Part shown: one piece after another, positions 31,421 through 42,191 of the stretch
Layout of the letters: each line of letters opens with the position of its first letter
Position numbering within the stretch: position 1 is the first letter of the stretch
NCBI GenBank assembly: GCA_946406115.1
Contig: OX291557.1
Span: 6,852,501 to 6,916,500 of the forward strand
Length of the DNA stretch: 64,000 nucleotides
From: Apoda limacodes
Taxonomy: Eukaryota; Arthropoda; Insecta; Lepidoptera; Limacodidae
Direction of reading: 5' to 3'
Position numbers and translations under genes: made by a program
Notes under the pieces: model-generated
What the model saw: the letters and a program-made list of their open reading frames with translations, nothing else
Told to the model about the DNA's origin: nothing
The model's database searches: none

Positions 31421-31680
31421 TTCATAAACAAACTTTGCCATTTTGTTTGTACCGGCGTCGATACGATACTTGGTTGAAACCATTACCGGCCGGCCCTCTG
31501 TTCAGTTTCCAATCGCGAACGATCAGCCAGCGAGCGCTTCTACTGTTCTTTAAAGTCAGCGTGTGTTTTGTGCGTTGTTTTGAAATGTTAGTTTCATTTA
31601 GTGTTTCGGGTTTATACAATTATATATTTGATTTTCTTTTAGTTGCTTTTGATTACAACCTACAATAAATTCAGGTCCCC
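31421..31680 (+). promoter_or_regulatory. GC-richer, initiator-like stretch (weak candidate)
   Basis: ACCGGCCGGCCCTCTGTTCA, GTTTCCAATCGCGAACGATC and AGCCAGCGAGCGC form a GC-richer patch with TTCAGTT, close to the arthropod initiator TCAKTY, in an AT-rich setting. No TATA box at the right distance, no clear downstream element and no coding exon follow. It could equally be the 5' untranslated end of a retrotransposon. Confidence 0.2.
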
Positions 31681-31729
31681 ACTTCTGAAATTGAGACCAT
31701 AATTAAACAGGCTACATTTTCTCTTACCT

Positions 31730-32045
31730 TAGACAATAGACCTGACCGGTCCCTGACCTTCACGACTCGTATGCGTGCAGTGCCGACAAAGCTCGCCAGC
31801 CTCGAGAGCGCTGATAAGGTCGTTTCGAAGGTCACCACAGATTAAGCTGAAAAATCCGCCATCGAGGCCGAGAACTAGTCTGTATTGCAGAAACAATCTA
31901 TTTGATGAATTGGCGCATGCTAGAGCCCATTTGGTTGATTCACCTGCTCCAGACCGGTCCCTCTCGTAACCAAGTTCCAAATCCGTGTCGAGGACTCGGC
32001 TTGCAGAGCTCCATCTCAAGATTATCATCTCTCCTCTCAGCAACC
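31730..32045 (-). other. GC-richer block, open on minus strand, unrecognised
   Basis: A 104-codon minus frame (32,043 to 31,729) begins MLRGEMIILRWSSASRVLDT and contains FFSLICGDLRNDLISALEAG. Composition is GC-richer than its surroundings and it lies directly before an RT-A copy, so it may be part of a decayed element. I do not recognise it. Confidence 0.25.
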
Positions 32046-32217
32046 AGGTTACTGATTGGGTACCATTTTGGGCCCATTTAACTTGAATTTAAGCATCTCC
32101 TAGGCTGCCTCAAAGACGACATGTAAAAAATGGTGCAGTACCTGAAAGTTTTGCTGACAACTACCCGCCGCGATTAGTTTTCGGACAATTATTTTAGCTT
32201 CCCATATCACGAGAATC

Positions 32218-32850
32218 GGATATCAGGAAGAAAAACCCCATTCATTGTGGTCCCACAATTCCAGAACACTCGTGTCTCCATCTCGATGTTCAGCTCCGAG
32301 GCTATTTGCGTGACAAAGTGAAGCTGGAGTCCAAAAAAAACAGAGCGACGCAGTGCTTCACGTCGGCCCCATATGGAGTACTGCTGCCATACCTGGGCGG
32401 GTGCACCCTGATACCAACTTAGCCCATTTGACTCGGGCTGTGAGAACATTGTCGACAGTCCTAAACTCACTTGCCGTATCGAGCCCTTAGAGACTTTCCC
32501 TCCTTGTGTGTGTTCTACCACTTTTTAAATGGGATGTGTTCTGAGGAATTGTTTAAAACGATGCCCACGGCTACTTTCTACCATCGTACTGCTCGCCATC
32601 GGCAGGAAATTATTCTCACTCTTTAGAACTGAATGATCGCGTTCAATGCGGTTTCCTCCCACGAATGCTTGGGTTGTGGAATGAGCTCTTTCTTAGAAGG
32701 TTTTCCCTAAGGACTGTTCTTCAAGAAAGAAGTAATATGATTTTTGAAAGGTCATCAACTCGCGAGTGATACCCCTGGTGTTGCAAGCGTGCATAGGGTA
32801 CGGTAACCGCTTAGGCGGACCGAAAGCTTGTTCGTAAAAAAAAAATAATA
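32218..32850 (+). pseudogene. RT-A retrotransposon, C-terminal coding remnant plus 3' tail
   Basis: From the left: CATTGTGGTCCCACAATTCC, AGAACACTCGTGTC (same as 63.93 kb), then CATATGGAGTACTGCTGCCA, TACCTGGGCGGG (a YGVLLPYLGG-type reading), GATGTGTTCTGAGGAATTGT (MCSEEL), CTTTCTACCATCGTACTGCT (FYHRTA), and the non-coding tail through CCTGGTGTTGCAAGCGTGCA, TAGGGTACGGTAACCGCTTA and an A run. Frames shift repeatedly. RT catalytic motifs are absent, so it is 5'-truncated and dead. Confidence 0.8.
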
Positions 32851-32859
32851 ATAAATCCC

Positions 32860-33400
32860 ATCTATGCCGCCGTACACGGCCTTAGGAATGTTGGCATCGA
32901 GTTACACAATTTACCTACCTCGTCCTACATTTGGCAATGACCCGCTGCTCTCGTCTCTTCGCGTACGCATTGACCAGGCGTAAACTACCCAACGCAAGCG
33001 CAGCTCTGAGGCGGGCCCATGGGAAACCCTGACGAGTATCCCTCATGCAAGCAACAACTGGAGTTCCTACGACGAGACCCACCGTGCGGAGACCTCCGTA
33101 GATTTGGACCCCCCCTCCCCTTCATGAGCGAACGGTTGCCTCCTTGGCTATTCCCTCCTTCCGCAATGCCCAACAGGGCCAACACAATGCCCAGTGGAGC
33201 TAACGCAGCAGTCCGCGAAGGGTTTTGCTGCCCCTAAACAGCAATTAGCTCCCCACGCCCCCAATTTGCCGCTTTGCTTAGCCGCCTTCCCTAAGAGAAG
33301 GAGCACCTCTGCAGTGGTCCGTATAACGACTAAGGCAATACCTAAAAGAACTACCAAAAAAACTAATTCTAACACCATCTTCTGTTAACAACCGAATGAA
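32860..33400. other. GC-rich block holding two overlapping minus frames
   Basis: Roughly 33.0-33.35 kb is one of the most GC-rich stretches of the window. Besides the frame described at 33,148-33,378, a second minus frame (33,185 to 32,985) reads MLALLGIAEGGNSQGGNRSL and is rich in G, R and S; it overlaps the first by 38 bases in another phase. No repeat copy elsewhere in the window matches this block. Confidence 0.35.
33148..33378 (-). CDS. Candidate small hydrophobic-leader, cysteine-containing peptide (unverified)
   Basis: The frame starts at the minus-strand ATG at 33,378. It encodes 76 residues: a strongly hydrophobic start (MVLELVFLVVLLGIALVVIR, residues 1-20, signal-peptide or membrane-anchor like), TTAEVLLLLGKAAKQSGKLG, then AWGANCCLGAAKPFADCC and further cysteines (SSTGHC, GPVGHC) before the stop. 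Six cysteines occur as CC, CC, C, C in the last 35 residues. Upstream on the minus strand, a TATA-containing 16-bp palindrome lies at 33,525-33,540, about 150 bases before the ATG. Against a gene: no homologue is recognised, the frame is short, and GC-rich DNA favours chance frames. It could also be one exon or a fragment of an unknown element. Confidence 0.25.
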   Translation of the reverse strand: MVLELVFLVVLLGIALVVIRTTAEVLLLLGKAAKQSGKLGAWGANCCLGAAKPFADCCVSSTGHCVGPVGHCGRRE

Positions 33401-33801
33401 AGTCAAACACGGTATATTTTTCTGTCACTCTACGCATTAGTCACCACTTTGACTAAGGAGTTTAATTAGAAAACCCATTATTTGCCCACACGGACAAACA
33501 AACAGTTCTGTGTTTGTCCAACTCTACGTATATATACGTACGGTTAACATGACTACATGAAATTTAACACTCGCGGGAATGTATGTTTTTCTTTTAACCC
33601 TATAGACATTCAAGCAATTTAGGTGAAATAGGAAAGACATCTTTGGTTTTGCTCATCATTTCCGTTTGCTTTGAAATACTAAGGTACTCCTTTACCAAAA
33701 ACTAAATAGTTACCAAACTTAGTGATTCATGATTCTTTGACGAAGGTAATGTTATATACATTTTCATCTCTTATGCTCTAAAAGTAGCTGATTATATAAG
33801 A
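33401..33801. other. AT-rich stretch with a 16-bp palindrome
   Basis: TACGTATATATACGTA at 33,525-33,540 is a perfect palindrome with a TATA core. Otherwise no feature was found. Confidence 0.5.
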
Positions 33802-34045
33802 GCGTCACCCCTGCTAACTAGCGCCGCCAATTGATATTTTTATTTTCCTCTATGTGCAACTGCTTAAAGGGGCAACTTGTAGCAGAAGTGCTATCTACAA
33901 CTTACAGTCTTATCCTAGAAACAGTACTAAACGTTCATAAATAGCTTATAACTGGTTACATATTGCTCTAGAACCACAATTTTGAATATCGCTTTGCACA
34001 AAGAGGAAAATAAAAATATCAATTGGCGGCGTTAGTGAAAGTCAG
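33802..34045. mobile_element. MITE family M, complete copy
   Basis: The left end CTAACTAGCGCCGCCAATTG, ATATTTTTATTTTCCTCT is mirrored by the right end AGAGGAAAATAAAAATATCA, ATTGGCGGCGTTAGTG, giving inverted repeats of about 40 bases with very few mismatches. The interior carries CAACTTGTAGCAGAAGTGCT and TAGCTTATAACTGGTTAC, also seen in altered form in the copy at 49.91-50.12 kb and near the foldback at 47.7 kb. No coding sequence. Typical non-autonomous DNA transposon; superfamily not determined. Confidence 0.75.
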
Positions 34046-34649
34046 AAACGTCTTAACTCAAAACGCGGGTTGGAAACTGATACATCCCGTGGGATGTTAG
34101 TTAGAAAGTTAAACGAGGCTTTTCACAATCCACCAAATCATTTTTTTATCAAATAATCGCGCTGGCCACCATGACCAACGCGCGAAAAAGAAACTCGAAA
34201 GAAAATTATCGATAAAGAAGATATAAATCGTTTTTTTTTTTTTTTTCAAGAATTTGGCGGCAAGCAGATTTAGTTGTTATTTTATGGGAAGCAGATAACT
34301 GAATATAAGAATTATGAGAATTGAACGCTCGCTTTGCTCGTTCGAGTGCCTAAATATCTCGCGGTGTAATTGATAACTTACATCCACAGATTAAAGAGAG
34401 ATACCATATATATAGTATCAGACGGACATCTGCCCTAGTAGGTACGAGTACGTCGTTGGGTATTAATTCTTTTTTTTTTAATTTTTCTTTTCGGGGGCAT
34501 TAGATATTTTTTGTTTTTAATAGTAGCAAAGTGTGTCATAATATAATAAAATTAAACAAAGTTTAAAAAAATATATGAGTATTTCTCATATTATAGAGAA
34601 ATGTAACTATGTCTTTTAAAAATAAAGTCGATGATTAATAATAAAACAA
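34046..34649. other. AT-rich stretch, nothing recognised
   Basis: Poly-T run of about 17 at 34,231-34,246. No supported feature. Confidence 0.4.
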
Positions 34650-34850
34650 ATATATGTTAGGTCCTGGACTAGGACATAGGCTACTTTTTATACCGCGGGA
34701 ATAACTATAACCGAGCTTAAACGAACTATAGCTACAGGTATAGCTTGCAACAGAAAACATCATTAGTATAAATAAGTTTTACTACGATAACCGAATTTAG
34801 GGCGGGCGGAGCCGCTGGCGAAATCTAAGTAGTATTATATAACTTCGTAG
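34650..34850 (+). repeat. Family C dispersed repeat, middle and end
   Basis: CTAGGACATAGGCTACTTTT, TATACCGCGGGAA, then ATAACCGAATTTAGGGCGGG, CGGAGCCGCTGGCGAAATCT. The GGGCGGGCGGAGCCGC end corresponds to the GC-rich terminus seen (reversed) at 57.84 kb. Confidence 0.5.
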
Positions 34851-35782
34851 ACCATCCAACATTAATTTCAAGCTTAACATGATGATTATTAACAATCATA
34901 ATGATTTTTAAGGTGCCAACAGGACTTTTGTTCAAGTTAGTCTGTGCTCTTTGAAAACATAGTAATAAGACTACTGAAATCTCCACAGAATATATATGAA
35001 AAACGATGAAAAGTATCTGTCTTCAGCCTCATACGGCCTCCTGTTGGGGCACGGCCTTCCATCAAGCGGGTCTAGTGCGGTTTGTAGTTTTTTTGACATA
35101 TGCAGGGACACCGATAACGATGTTTTCCTTATTCGAAAAGCCAGTGAAGTGAATAATTAATGTACTTAAGAAGTTAAGACTCATGGTACCTCAGGACGCG
35201 AGGCGAAATCGAAACTTCTAGGTCACCACCGACTCAATCGATAAAAAGTATGAAAAGTAAATATTTTCTTTATACAAGACATTCTTTTTCATTTTTGTTT
35301 TGTTTTTATCTATGTTCTGCACTTGTTTAAGCACGGGCCGGTGGAAGGCGTCTAATTTTAGCGGTCAGTCGTATGTGAACCAAGTTTCAACTTAATTAGT
35401 CTTGTAAAGTTTATACTAAAATACCGGAGCTATAGGTTAGGTTTGGTTTTTATTTGTTTTCCCAAGTGTCGCGAAGGCGACCCACAGAGGGGTGTGTTTA
35501 ATAATACATACCAAGCAAAATTTTTCAAAAAATCCATGCAAAAAAATAATCAAAAAAGCTATACAAAAAAAAAATATCGTTTGCGACAATTTTTGCATTT
35601 CATTTGTATGCAAATATAGGTCGTGCCCAATAAATAAATATTAACCGAAAATTTTATTATTGTTAATGGACTTACCATCATTGAGTTTTTTCGGCACAAT
35701 ATGTATCATCCTCTCTTCAATAGTAAACAGTGAATATAACTAATTAGATTAAAAATAATTCAGTATTTTTGTAAATAAAATT
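34851..35782. other. AT-rich stretch, nothing recognised
   Basis: A small hairpin GTCGCGAAGGCGAC lies at about 35,468-35,481. No gene or repeat supported. Confidence 0.4.
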
Positions 35783-36137
35783 ATGTTGGCGCCATTCTTT
35801 GTTTTGCACAAACTAATGCACAAACCGTACGAAAAAGGACAACTTTTTTAGTGTTGTATAAAATAAAAAAAAGGATGCAAAATTTTAAATGTGCAATTGA
35901 GTCTGGCACTACTGTATATGGAATAATTTGATACCTGTTTTAATAAGTAGGTTTTTACTAACTGTAATAAAATATATGGTAGTATGTAGCATAAGTCCTA
36001 ATTTTATGTGTTCGAAGATTACCAGCTGTGATGTTGGCGCCATTTTTTGTTTTCTCTTCTTTTGTTTTGTCTAAATTATGTTTTATATCATAAAACGATG
36101 TAACTAATGCCCGTACGAAAAAGGCCAACTTTTTTAG
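35783..36137 (+). repeat. Diverged direct duplication, about 250-bp period
   Basis: TGTTGGCGCCATTCTTTGTT, ACTAATGCA and CGTACGAAAAAGGACAACTT at 35,784-35,847 recur as TGTTGGCGCCATTTTTTGTT, ACTAATGCC and CGTACGAAAAAGGCCAACTT at 36,032-36,132. Spacing between blocks changed by indels. Function unknown. Confidence 0.6.
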
Positions 36138-36239
36138 GGTTATACGCTCATAAAAATTTAATTTCGCTGAATATATCATAAGTTCTTTTTTTAAAAATTA
36201 CCGGCCGTGCTTATATCCCATGTGTACTAATCTACTAAT

Positions 36240-36660
36240 AAACTTTTTGCAACTTTCAGTGACCTTAGATTTTAGTATTTGATATTAATTTCAACTTGCT
36301 ACCTTCACGCGTTCTTTAGTTAAAGGGTCTTGTCAGACAGACGGACAAACCTAGTTTTTTAATGAGTTATAACTACAAATTAACAAATTTCGGATTTTTT
36401 CCTTTTTTGTCATGTAAGACCTTGCTTGCTTGCTTGACAAAAATGACCGTATATTTTTTTGTGTGGACTTGGAAGGTTGATTTTTTTATGGCTTCAAGGG
36501 ACCGTAGACCTAAGTATTTGATATTAATTTCAACTTGATACCTTCACGCGTTCCTGAGAAAAAGGGTATTGACAAACAGACGGACGGACAGACAGATGGA
36601 CAACAAAGTGATCCTATAAAGGTTTCCTTTTTTCCTTTTAAGGTACGGAACCCTAAAAAC
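36240..36660 (-). repeat. Family A dispersed repeat, dimeric
   Basis: The module with GACC-TAGA-TTAGTATTTGA, TATTAATTTCAACTTG-TACC, TTCACGCGTTC and GACAGACAGACGGACAAAC occurs twice in tandem (36,260-36,350 and 36,500-36,600). The terminus is CAAAGTGATCCTATAAAGGT, TTTAAGGTACGGAACCCTAA. It is the same orientation as 781-1,113. Confidence 0.65.
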
Positions 36661-36661
36661 A

Positions 36662-36710
36662 AACAGGCTAAGGACAAACACAAATGTTCATCACATTTTT
36701 GTTGGTGCGG
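36662..36710 (-). mobile_element. SINE2 fragment, minus strand
   Basis: CAGGCTAAGGACAAACACAA, ATGTTCATCACATTTTTGT is the reverse complement of the post-tRNA segment of SINE2 at 39,727-39,768. It begins right at the family A end (AACCCTAAAAAC). Confidence 0.5.
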
Positions 36711-37569
36711 GCATATATATCTTAAAAATATTTATCTACATCTGCCACCTGGCTCAAGAGTCTGTTTTGATTAAACCACGAAACACGTTTTAAGGCAGGC
36801 CCAACGATAAAGCTCGTATTAAAAGTGCGTCTGTCAAAAAAATATCGATTTAAGTAATCTTCATCATTCATCAGCTATGTTGATGGGTTTGTTTACCTTC
36901 AATTCTCGATATTACCTCTTCGATTCTCGGAAATACCTCGGTAGCGGTAAAGGCTATGTAAATATACCTATTTTTTTCCTTATTTCAATGCCAAAACCTG
37001 ACTACATCATCATAAGCTTGATTAGCTAGGATAATTGCCAAATTTTAATTTAAATACGTTTAATGAAACTATTTTCACAAATAGGTTTTTTGAAATAATG
37101 CCTACAGTATGAAACTGACGTAAGCTTTTCAGTTTCTTAATTAAATTTTTTGTACAAATACTTTTTGATCCTAATCAAAAAATTTATCTTTTTCAACTCT
37201 TCATTTCCGCAATTATTAACGTCTACCTGCTGTGAAGTGCGTGGCGTACTTATTACCGGTAATTGAACCAAACACCTAAAACTCCTAATACCATACCGTC
37301 ACTTCAGTAATTTTATCGTAAAAAATCTCCCAATATTATTTTTCGTTATTTCATTAAAAGTAAAGTAAAAGTCTGTTATTTAATTCGTACACACATCGAA
37401 ATCTTTTCAATGTATCTAAAAGATGAAAATCTACTACCAGTGTGTGTTGCCAGTGATGACTTGAAGTACAAAGACGTGACATCTAACTGGTTATGTTTCG
37501 TTGCACAGTAAAATCACAGAGAAAACTCCAAAGAACTTATATATTACCTCGAATAAACAAGCCAGTTAT
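36711..37569. other. AT-rich stretch, nothing recognised
   Basis: No supported feature. Confidence 0.4.
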
Positions 37570-37730
37570 TAGATTTATTAGATTTTATAAAGAAGTTATT
37601 AGATTTTTGAAGGGTCAGCAACGCACGAGTGATGCCACAGGCGTTGCCAGCATCCATAGGCTGCGGTTACCGGTATGGTATGGTAACATCAGTAGGATAA
37701 AAAAAATTACCTTAGTGGTATAAAAAAAAA
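37570..37730 (+). mobile_element. RT-A retrotransposon, 3' tail, rearranged end
   Basis: AAGAAGTTATTAGATTTTTG, AAGGGTCAGCAACGCACGAG, TGATGCCACAGGCGTTGCCA, GCATCCATAGGCTGCGGTTA, then a short GGTATGGTATGGTAACATCA disturbance and CCTTAGTGGTATAAAAAAAA. Confidence 0.7.
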
Positions 37731-37736
37731 GTAGCA

Positions 37737-37895
37737 ATGGGCTGGAAATATCTCCCGTCGAACCGACAACTGATGGGAATGATAGGTTCTCTTGGGCCTA
37801 ACATGGACAGAAAGACGCAGCGCGCTACAAAGACAGTTTCTTTACCTCCTACAGGTAAAGAGTTTACCTGCTCCACCAGCCACCTCAAGTTAATA
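37737..37895 (+). repeat. Repeat J, decayed element fragment
   Basis: The plus frame reads NMDRKTQRATKTVSLPPTGK, EFTCSTSHLK, a peptide string I recall from a recurrent invertebrate interspersed element. The upstream part (CTCCCGTCGAACCGACAACT, GATGGGAATGATAGGTTCTC) is consistent with that. There is one copy in this window and the family assignment rests on memory. Confidence 0.35.
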
Positions 37896-38139
37896 AATCA
37901 TATATAGAATTCCATAGTTAGTAAAAACAGCAGTGTTACAAAAGGTTAAGTAAACAATCATAGTCGTCTTGTTATCATATGGTTTTTAGTGACTAGAATT
38001 AGATTAGAATTGAATAAAGTTTAGTAGAAACATTTAGAGGGGGCCTACGTTCGGAGGTTGTCGTAGGCAGAGTTGATGAATGGTCTATAAAAATGCATAA
38101 TAATAAGAAGATAGTGATTACATTTTTAATAAAAAAAAT
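37896..38139. other. AT-rich stretch, nothing recognised
   Basis: No supported feature. Confidence 0.4.
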
Positions 38140-38240
38140 AGGGTTGCCAACCCGTGTTTAATGCTCCTGGTGTTGCAAACATCCAAAGGTTAAGGTGACC
38201 GATTAACATCAGGCAGGACGTAATCGTATAAAAAAAAAAA
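38140..38240 (+). mobile_element. RT-A retrotransposon, 3' tail, decayed
   Basis: AATGCTCCTGGTGTTGCAAA, CATCCAAAGGTTAAGGTGAC, CGATTAACATCAGGCAGGAC, then CGTATAAAAAAAAAA. The GTTTGCCACC block is deleted. Confidence 0.65.
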
Positions 38241-38557
38241 TTTTTGGTACGCCATCTCGGTCTAGTGAACAGGGGTTCATCAGAGCAGCAGAGTTGTTTT
38301 CTTTAACGTTTGAAAATCGCCGAATCATACTATTCTATTAACGCAGATAGTATAATTTACGAGCAAACAATAGAATAACGTCAAAGTAAAAATATGGCAC
38401 CCAATTTACTGATTCTATATTTATATAACTATTATTATCTAAATATATGTACACCTACACTAATTATACCTAGTTCCGTGTTCAATCCCCTCTTTTATAC
38501 CGCCCCTTCTGAGATAGGTATAGTAGTTCTGATTATGTTACGGTTAGGGTTGCCAGA

Positions 38558-38597
38558 TGTCCGGTTTTAGCCGGACATGTTTACGGTCATGTCCGGC
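38558..38597. repeat. Stacked CCGGACA hairpins
   Basis: TGTCCGG (38,558-38,564) pairs with CCGGACA (38,571-38,577). GCCGGACATG (38,570-38,579) pairs exactly with CATGTCCGGC (38,588-38,597), so the middle arm can pair either way. AGGGTTGCCAG just upstream (38,546) recalls the ends of hAT-type elements, but no second end was found. Confidence 0.55.
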
Positions 38598-38600
38598 AGC

Positions 38601-39651
38601 TTGTGTTGGATATGAAAATCCTACCTACCTACCATCATTTGGCCGTATATCTATATGTATACATTTGCAGGTGATTTTTTCAAGTAAGCGTGCATTGCCA
38701 AATCCGAAACAATGAGAAATAGCTAAAAGTAATCAAAGGAGCCCGATTTTAATGAAAATAAAACTGCATCATAGTATTTTTGAAAAATCAATAATCCAGA
38801 TCAAAAAGCCAGAAAACGGACCGTTAATTTTGAAAAATAACATTATTACACCATTCGATAGTGTTGCTGATAAGGAACGAATTCTGGAAAGTAATGACAT
38901 ACGGGAAACTCAAAGAAAGTGTTGGATGTTTACACAATTTACTTTTTTATTTTTCTTAGGTTACCTATACTTACCTATTAAACCTCAACTGATTGATAGT
39001 TCGAAATGATGACCATTGTTCTTAATAAATAGCTGTATTCGACATCCCAGGGATTGAACTGTAGACTAATATATGTGCGAAACTGCTTTTAAACGTGTGT
39101 GCCAAATTTCATAATTGTATGTATGTATGTAAATTTTTTGACTTAAGTTATTGTTGTCATCAGTAATTTTTTTTTACTATCGACAAGTTTAGTCAAAATA
39201 TACCTTTTCTTATTTAAATATTACCTAAATAAGAAGCAAAAAAAATCTCTCTTAAGGGGTTCGACCTACTTGCATTCATTTTTTTCTTGAATTCCGTGTT
39301 GACTGGAGTGTTCGATACTTTTCAAAAGTTCCAGGCGATGGGGCTACCACATGATGCAGTCATGAGGAGGTGTTCCCCGACATTATGGACCAATTAGATG
39401 GGTAACCTATTAGAAAACAATACTTGTGAGGGTCAAATTCAATCAATTACAGTCTCGAATTTTAAATAAATATATATTTTCGGACATAACTCACGGCGCC
39501 ATCTCGTACCAACCTATAAGTCTTATTCTAAAGATACATAATATAACAATCCAGTTAAAAATGTGTTTCTGTCTGTATTTGTTACAACGATAGGTTTTTT
39601 AAAAAATGTAAGCTTTATCGTGATAGGTGTGCCATCTAATAGCAAAAGCTA
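38601..39651. other. AT-rich stretch; possible SINE2 tail near 39.47-39.52 kb
   Basis: Near 39,470 AATAAATATATATTTTCGGA, CATAACTCACGGCGCCATCT matches the distal end of SINE2 on the minus strand at 59.72-59.75 kb (AATATTTTTGGACATTACAC, ATAGCGCCGTCT). (GTAT)n at 39,117-39,130. An 85-codon plus frame at 38.75-39.01 kb has no recognisable motif. Confidence 0.35.
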
Positions 39652-39830
39652 AGTTGGCTCCGTGGTTTAGCGGGTAAGATGCCTGCTAAACCGAGGGGCG
39701 TAGGATCGATTCACTCACAATGCAAACATTTATGTGATGAACATATTTGTGTTTGTCTGGAGCCTGGGTATTTTTTTATATATAACATGTATGTGTTTAC
39801 AAAAAAAAGTTTTAAGTATTTGTGTTATCC
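39652..39830 (+). mobile_element. tRNA-derived SINE2
   Basis: GGCTCCGTGGTTTAGCGGGT is tRNA-like with an A-box-like GTGGTTTAGCGGG, and GGATCGATTCA stands where GGTTCGATTCC is expected (B box with two changes). Then comes the family body AACATATTTGTGTTTGTCTG, GAGCCTGGGTATTTTTTTAT, ATGTATGTGTTTACAAAAAA. The same body follows a different tRNA-like head at 43.3 kb and 59.9 kb. No clear target duplication. Confidence 0.7.
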
Positions 39831-42139
39831 ATACTACAAGGTTTGCTTTGTTAAAAATATAAGGCGGTAGTTGCATACCGGAAGACATGCGGCATAAGCA
39901 AGCTTCTTTAACGAAATCAACGCAAAAATAGTCGAGGGTAAAAGGTAGTAGGGTTTTTTTTATGCGAGGCACATAAATTAGTTATTTTTATAAAAAAAAA
40001 CCCAGTAGGTGTTGGTACCTGCACAAAGTATGCGACTATAAAGCAAAATAGCCCTTAGTAGAATTGAATTTTAAGTGAGCAAATCCAGGCCAAATAAATA
40101 ATACTAAAATATGCAGATACTACATTATAATGGCAAGATCTGACATTAGCCAGAACATAATGCAAACAAAACTTTTTCACAGTCACCTTTAGTTTTTGCC
40201 AATTTTGCGTGTGCTATGTATATAGTATAGTGTATACCTACACTGTGGTCTGAAGGGTGACTTAGATCTAATAATCTATTTTTGCTTCTGATTTACTTAC
40301 CTACATTTTGAAAGAACCTTGTGCAATGAATTTTGAACTTTGCGTTTAGACCAGCTAAAATAATTTTACCCCCAGAGCGAAGTACCTACCAATGCCTCGC
40401 AATGTAAGATACATGATAAAAGTTTTACTGCTGTTAAAGATTGTTATGAAACACGTAAGTGCCAATAAAATAAAATTAAAATCTTAGTTAACAATCAAGT
40501 TTTTTGTGACTTGGTATTAATTATGAATTCAATAAAACGCAAGTACAGTGTAGCTAACTAAATTTCATGATATGCTCAAATTTCGTATTTGTTCATTAGT
40601 AGTCATAAAATGCAGTGTTAGCAATTAACGACTCTTATTACTTTACTATATACAATTAAAATCCTTATTTCATATCTTCTTCTATTTTCATTTATTAAAA
40701 CTGTAATACAGTTTCAAAATTGGCCCTTTGGTACCTTTTTTCTTCGTAAAACGTATATTGTCCTTCATTTCACATTATAAGTAGTCGGAAATATAGTAAG
40801 AAGCAGGGTTGCCAATGCTACGGCAATTGCCGCGTTCTAGGGCTTTAAGACAACAAATTTCACAATTCACGGTAACAAGTTCTACGGTTTCCAGTAATAA
40901 AGATTCTATTCTTTTCAACGCGGCTCTTTTAACGATATATAGGTACGCGGCCTAAAATTTGTATTGGCGATACAGTACTGGTAAGAAGTCAACTTTTTAC
41001 ATGTTAAGACTTCGTGATTACATGGGAATGACTCAAAGACTGCTTGAGTGGCATCTAAAACGTTAATTATAGGACATGATACACTAAATATAATAATAAT
41101 AAAATATAAAAACCTTCTGATTTCTCGTGTTAAGACTTTAACAAATAAGTTCTTGTGTAATAGTAAAGAGTACCTATATGACAAGAGTAAAATACTTACA
41201 AGTGCATCGAATCTATCATAACATAAATCTTTATCTTTACTTTAGTTTTAAGCTAAGCAAAAAAAATAAAATTAAAAGCACAATAAAAAACTCTTTGTTA
41301 GTTCCCGCAGATCCGTCAAAAACCATTTAAGCGGGCAACATTCTAACAATCTACGTGTGAGCCATTTGCTATTTACGAATTATAAAACCTTATAGCCCAT
41401 CATAAAATGTATATTTATTGTAATTAACTTTCTATAACTGAGCATCTTGATTATCAATGTATATAGAAGGAATGATATATGCTTATCAGAGTTTCAAATT
41501 TCGAATATTGATTATATTAAATGAGTATAGGTAAAGTTGCCAACTGAATTTTACGACTCGATCGTTCGGGTAATTTATTAGTTGTAAAAATTTAAGTACT
41601 CTTTACGAAATGAAAAAAAAAACTAGTTTGATCTTCTAAACGATGTGATCTCTAATCTGAATACGTGTGTAACTTGATACTCGCCGCGGATACTACTCGA
41701 ACTTTTATGAGTTCATTGACCTTTTATTGATATATAGTAGGTACCCATTTTATTGGAGATATTAGCAACTACTACGTGGTGGAATTGTGGAGGGTGGAAA
41801 AGGAAGGAAAAGTAACCAAAATTTGATCATGGCAAAGGTTTCCTTCTAACTACGACCTTTCTTTTCCATTTTGTATGTTGTTACCATATCAAAACTAGCA
41901 TATTATACAACTACATCATAGGCATTTAAATACATTTGCCAATTCACCCTATTTTTTTCCAAATGGTATAAAAGCCATAGAGATAACTATTTTCCGTCTA
42001 TCATCCCCCTAACACCTAAAAAAAGTTGTTTTTTGATTTTTAGCAAAGAATTATAATTTTTTTTAACAGATTGTGTTAAAATAACCACCCTTTTTTTTAG
42101 TTACCGCCTAAATGTATAGGGATACGTTACACAGCGTAA
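39831..42139. other. 2.3 kb AT-rich stretch without a supported gene
   Basis: The 89-codon minus frame at 40.92-41.18 kb (MSYRYSLLLHKNLFVKVLTR) has no recognised motif. CAGGGTTGCCAATGCTACGG at 40,804 is an isolated hAT-end-like string with no partner found. Confidence 0.4.
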
Positions 42140-42147
42140 TAGCATAT

Positions 42148-42189
<42 letters not shown>

Positions 42190-42191
42190 TA
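42140..42191. repeat. (CA/TA)n compound microsatellite
   Basis: ACACACATACATATATATAT continuing as TA dinucleotides to about 42,179 and again after TATG to 42,189. Confidence 0.9.

Noticed and set aside
35430..35445. TTAGG telomere-like units (AGGTTAGGTTTGG)
   Set aside because: Only about two units, as expected by chance; not an interstitial telomere array.
40800..40920. hAT-like end CAGGGTTGCCA as start of a transposon
   Set aside because: No mirrored terminus or 8-bp duplication could be found within a plausible distance.
42140..42191. Possible CRISPR-like or regulatory repeat array
   Set aside because: It is a plain dinucleotide microsatellite; no array of spaced identical repeats exists anywhere in the window.
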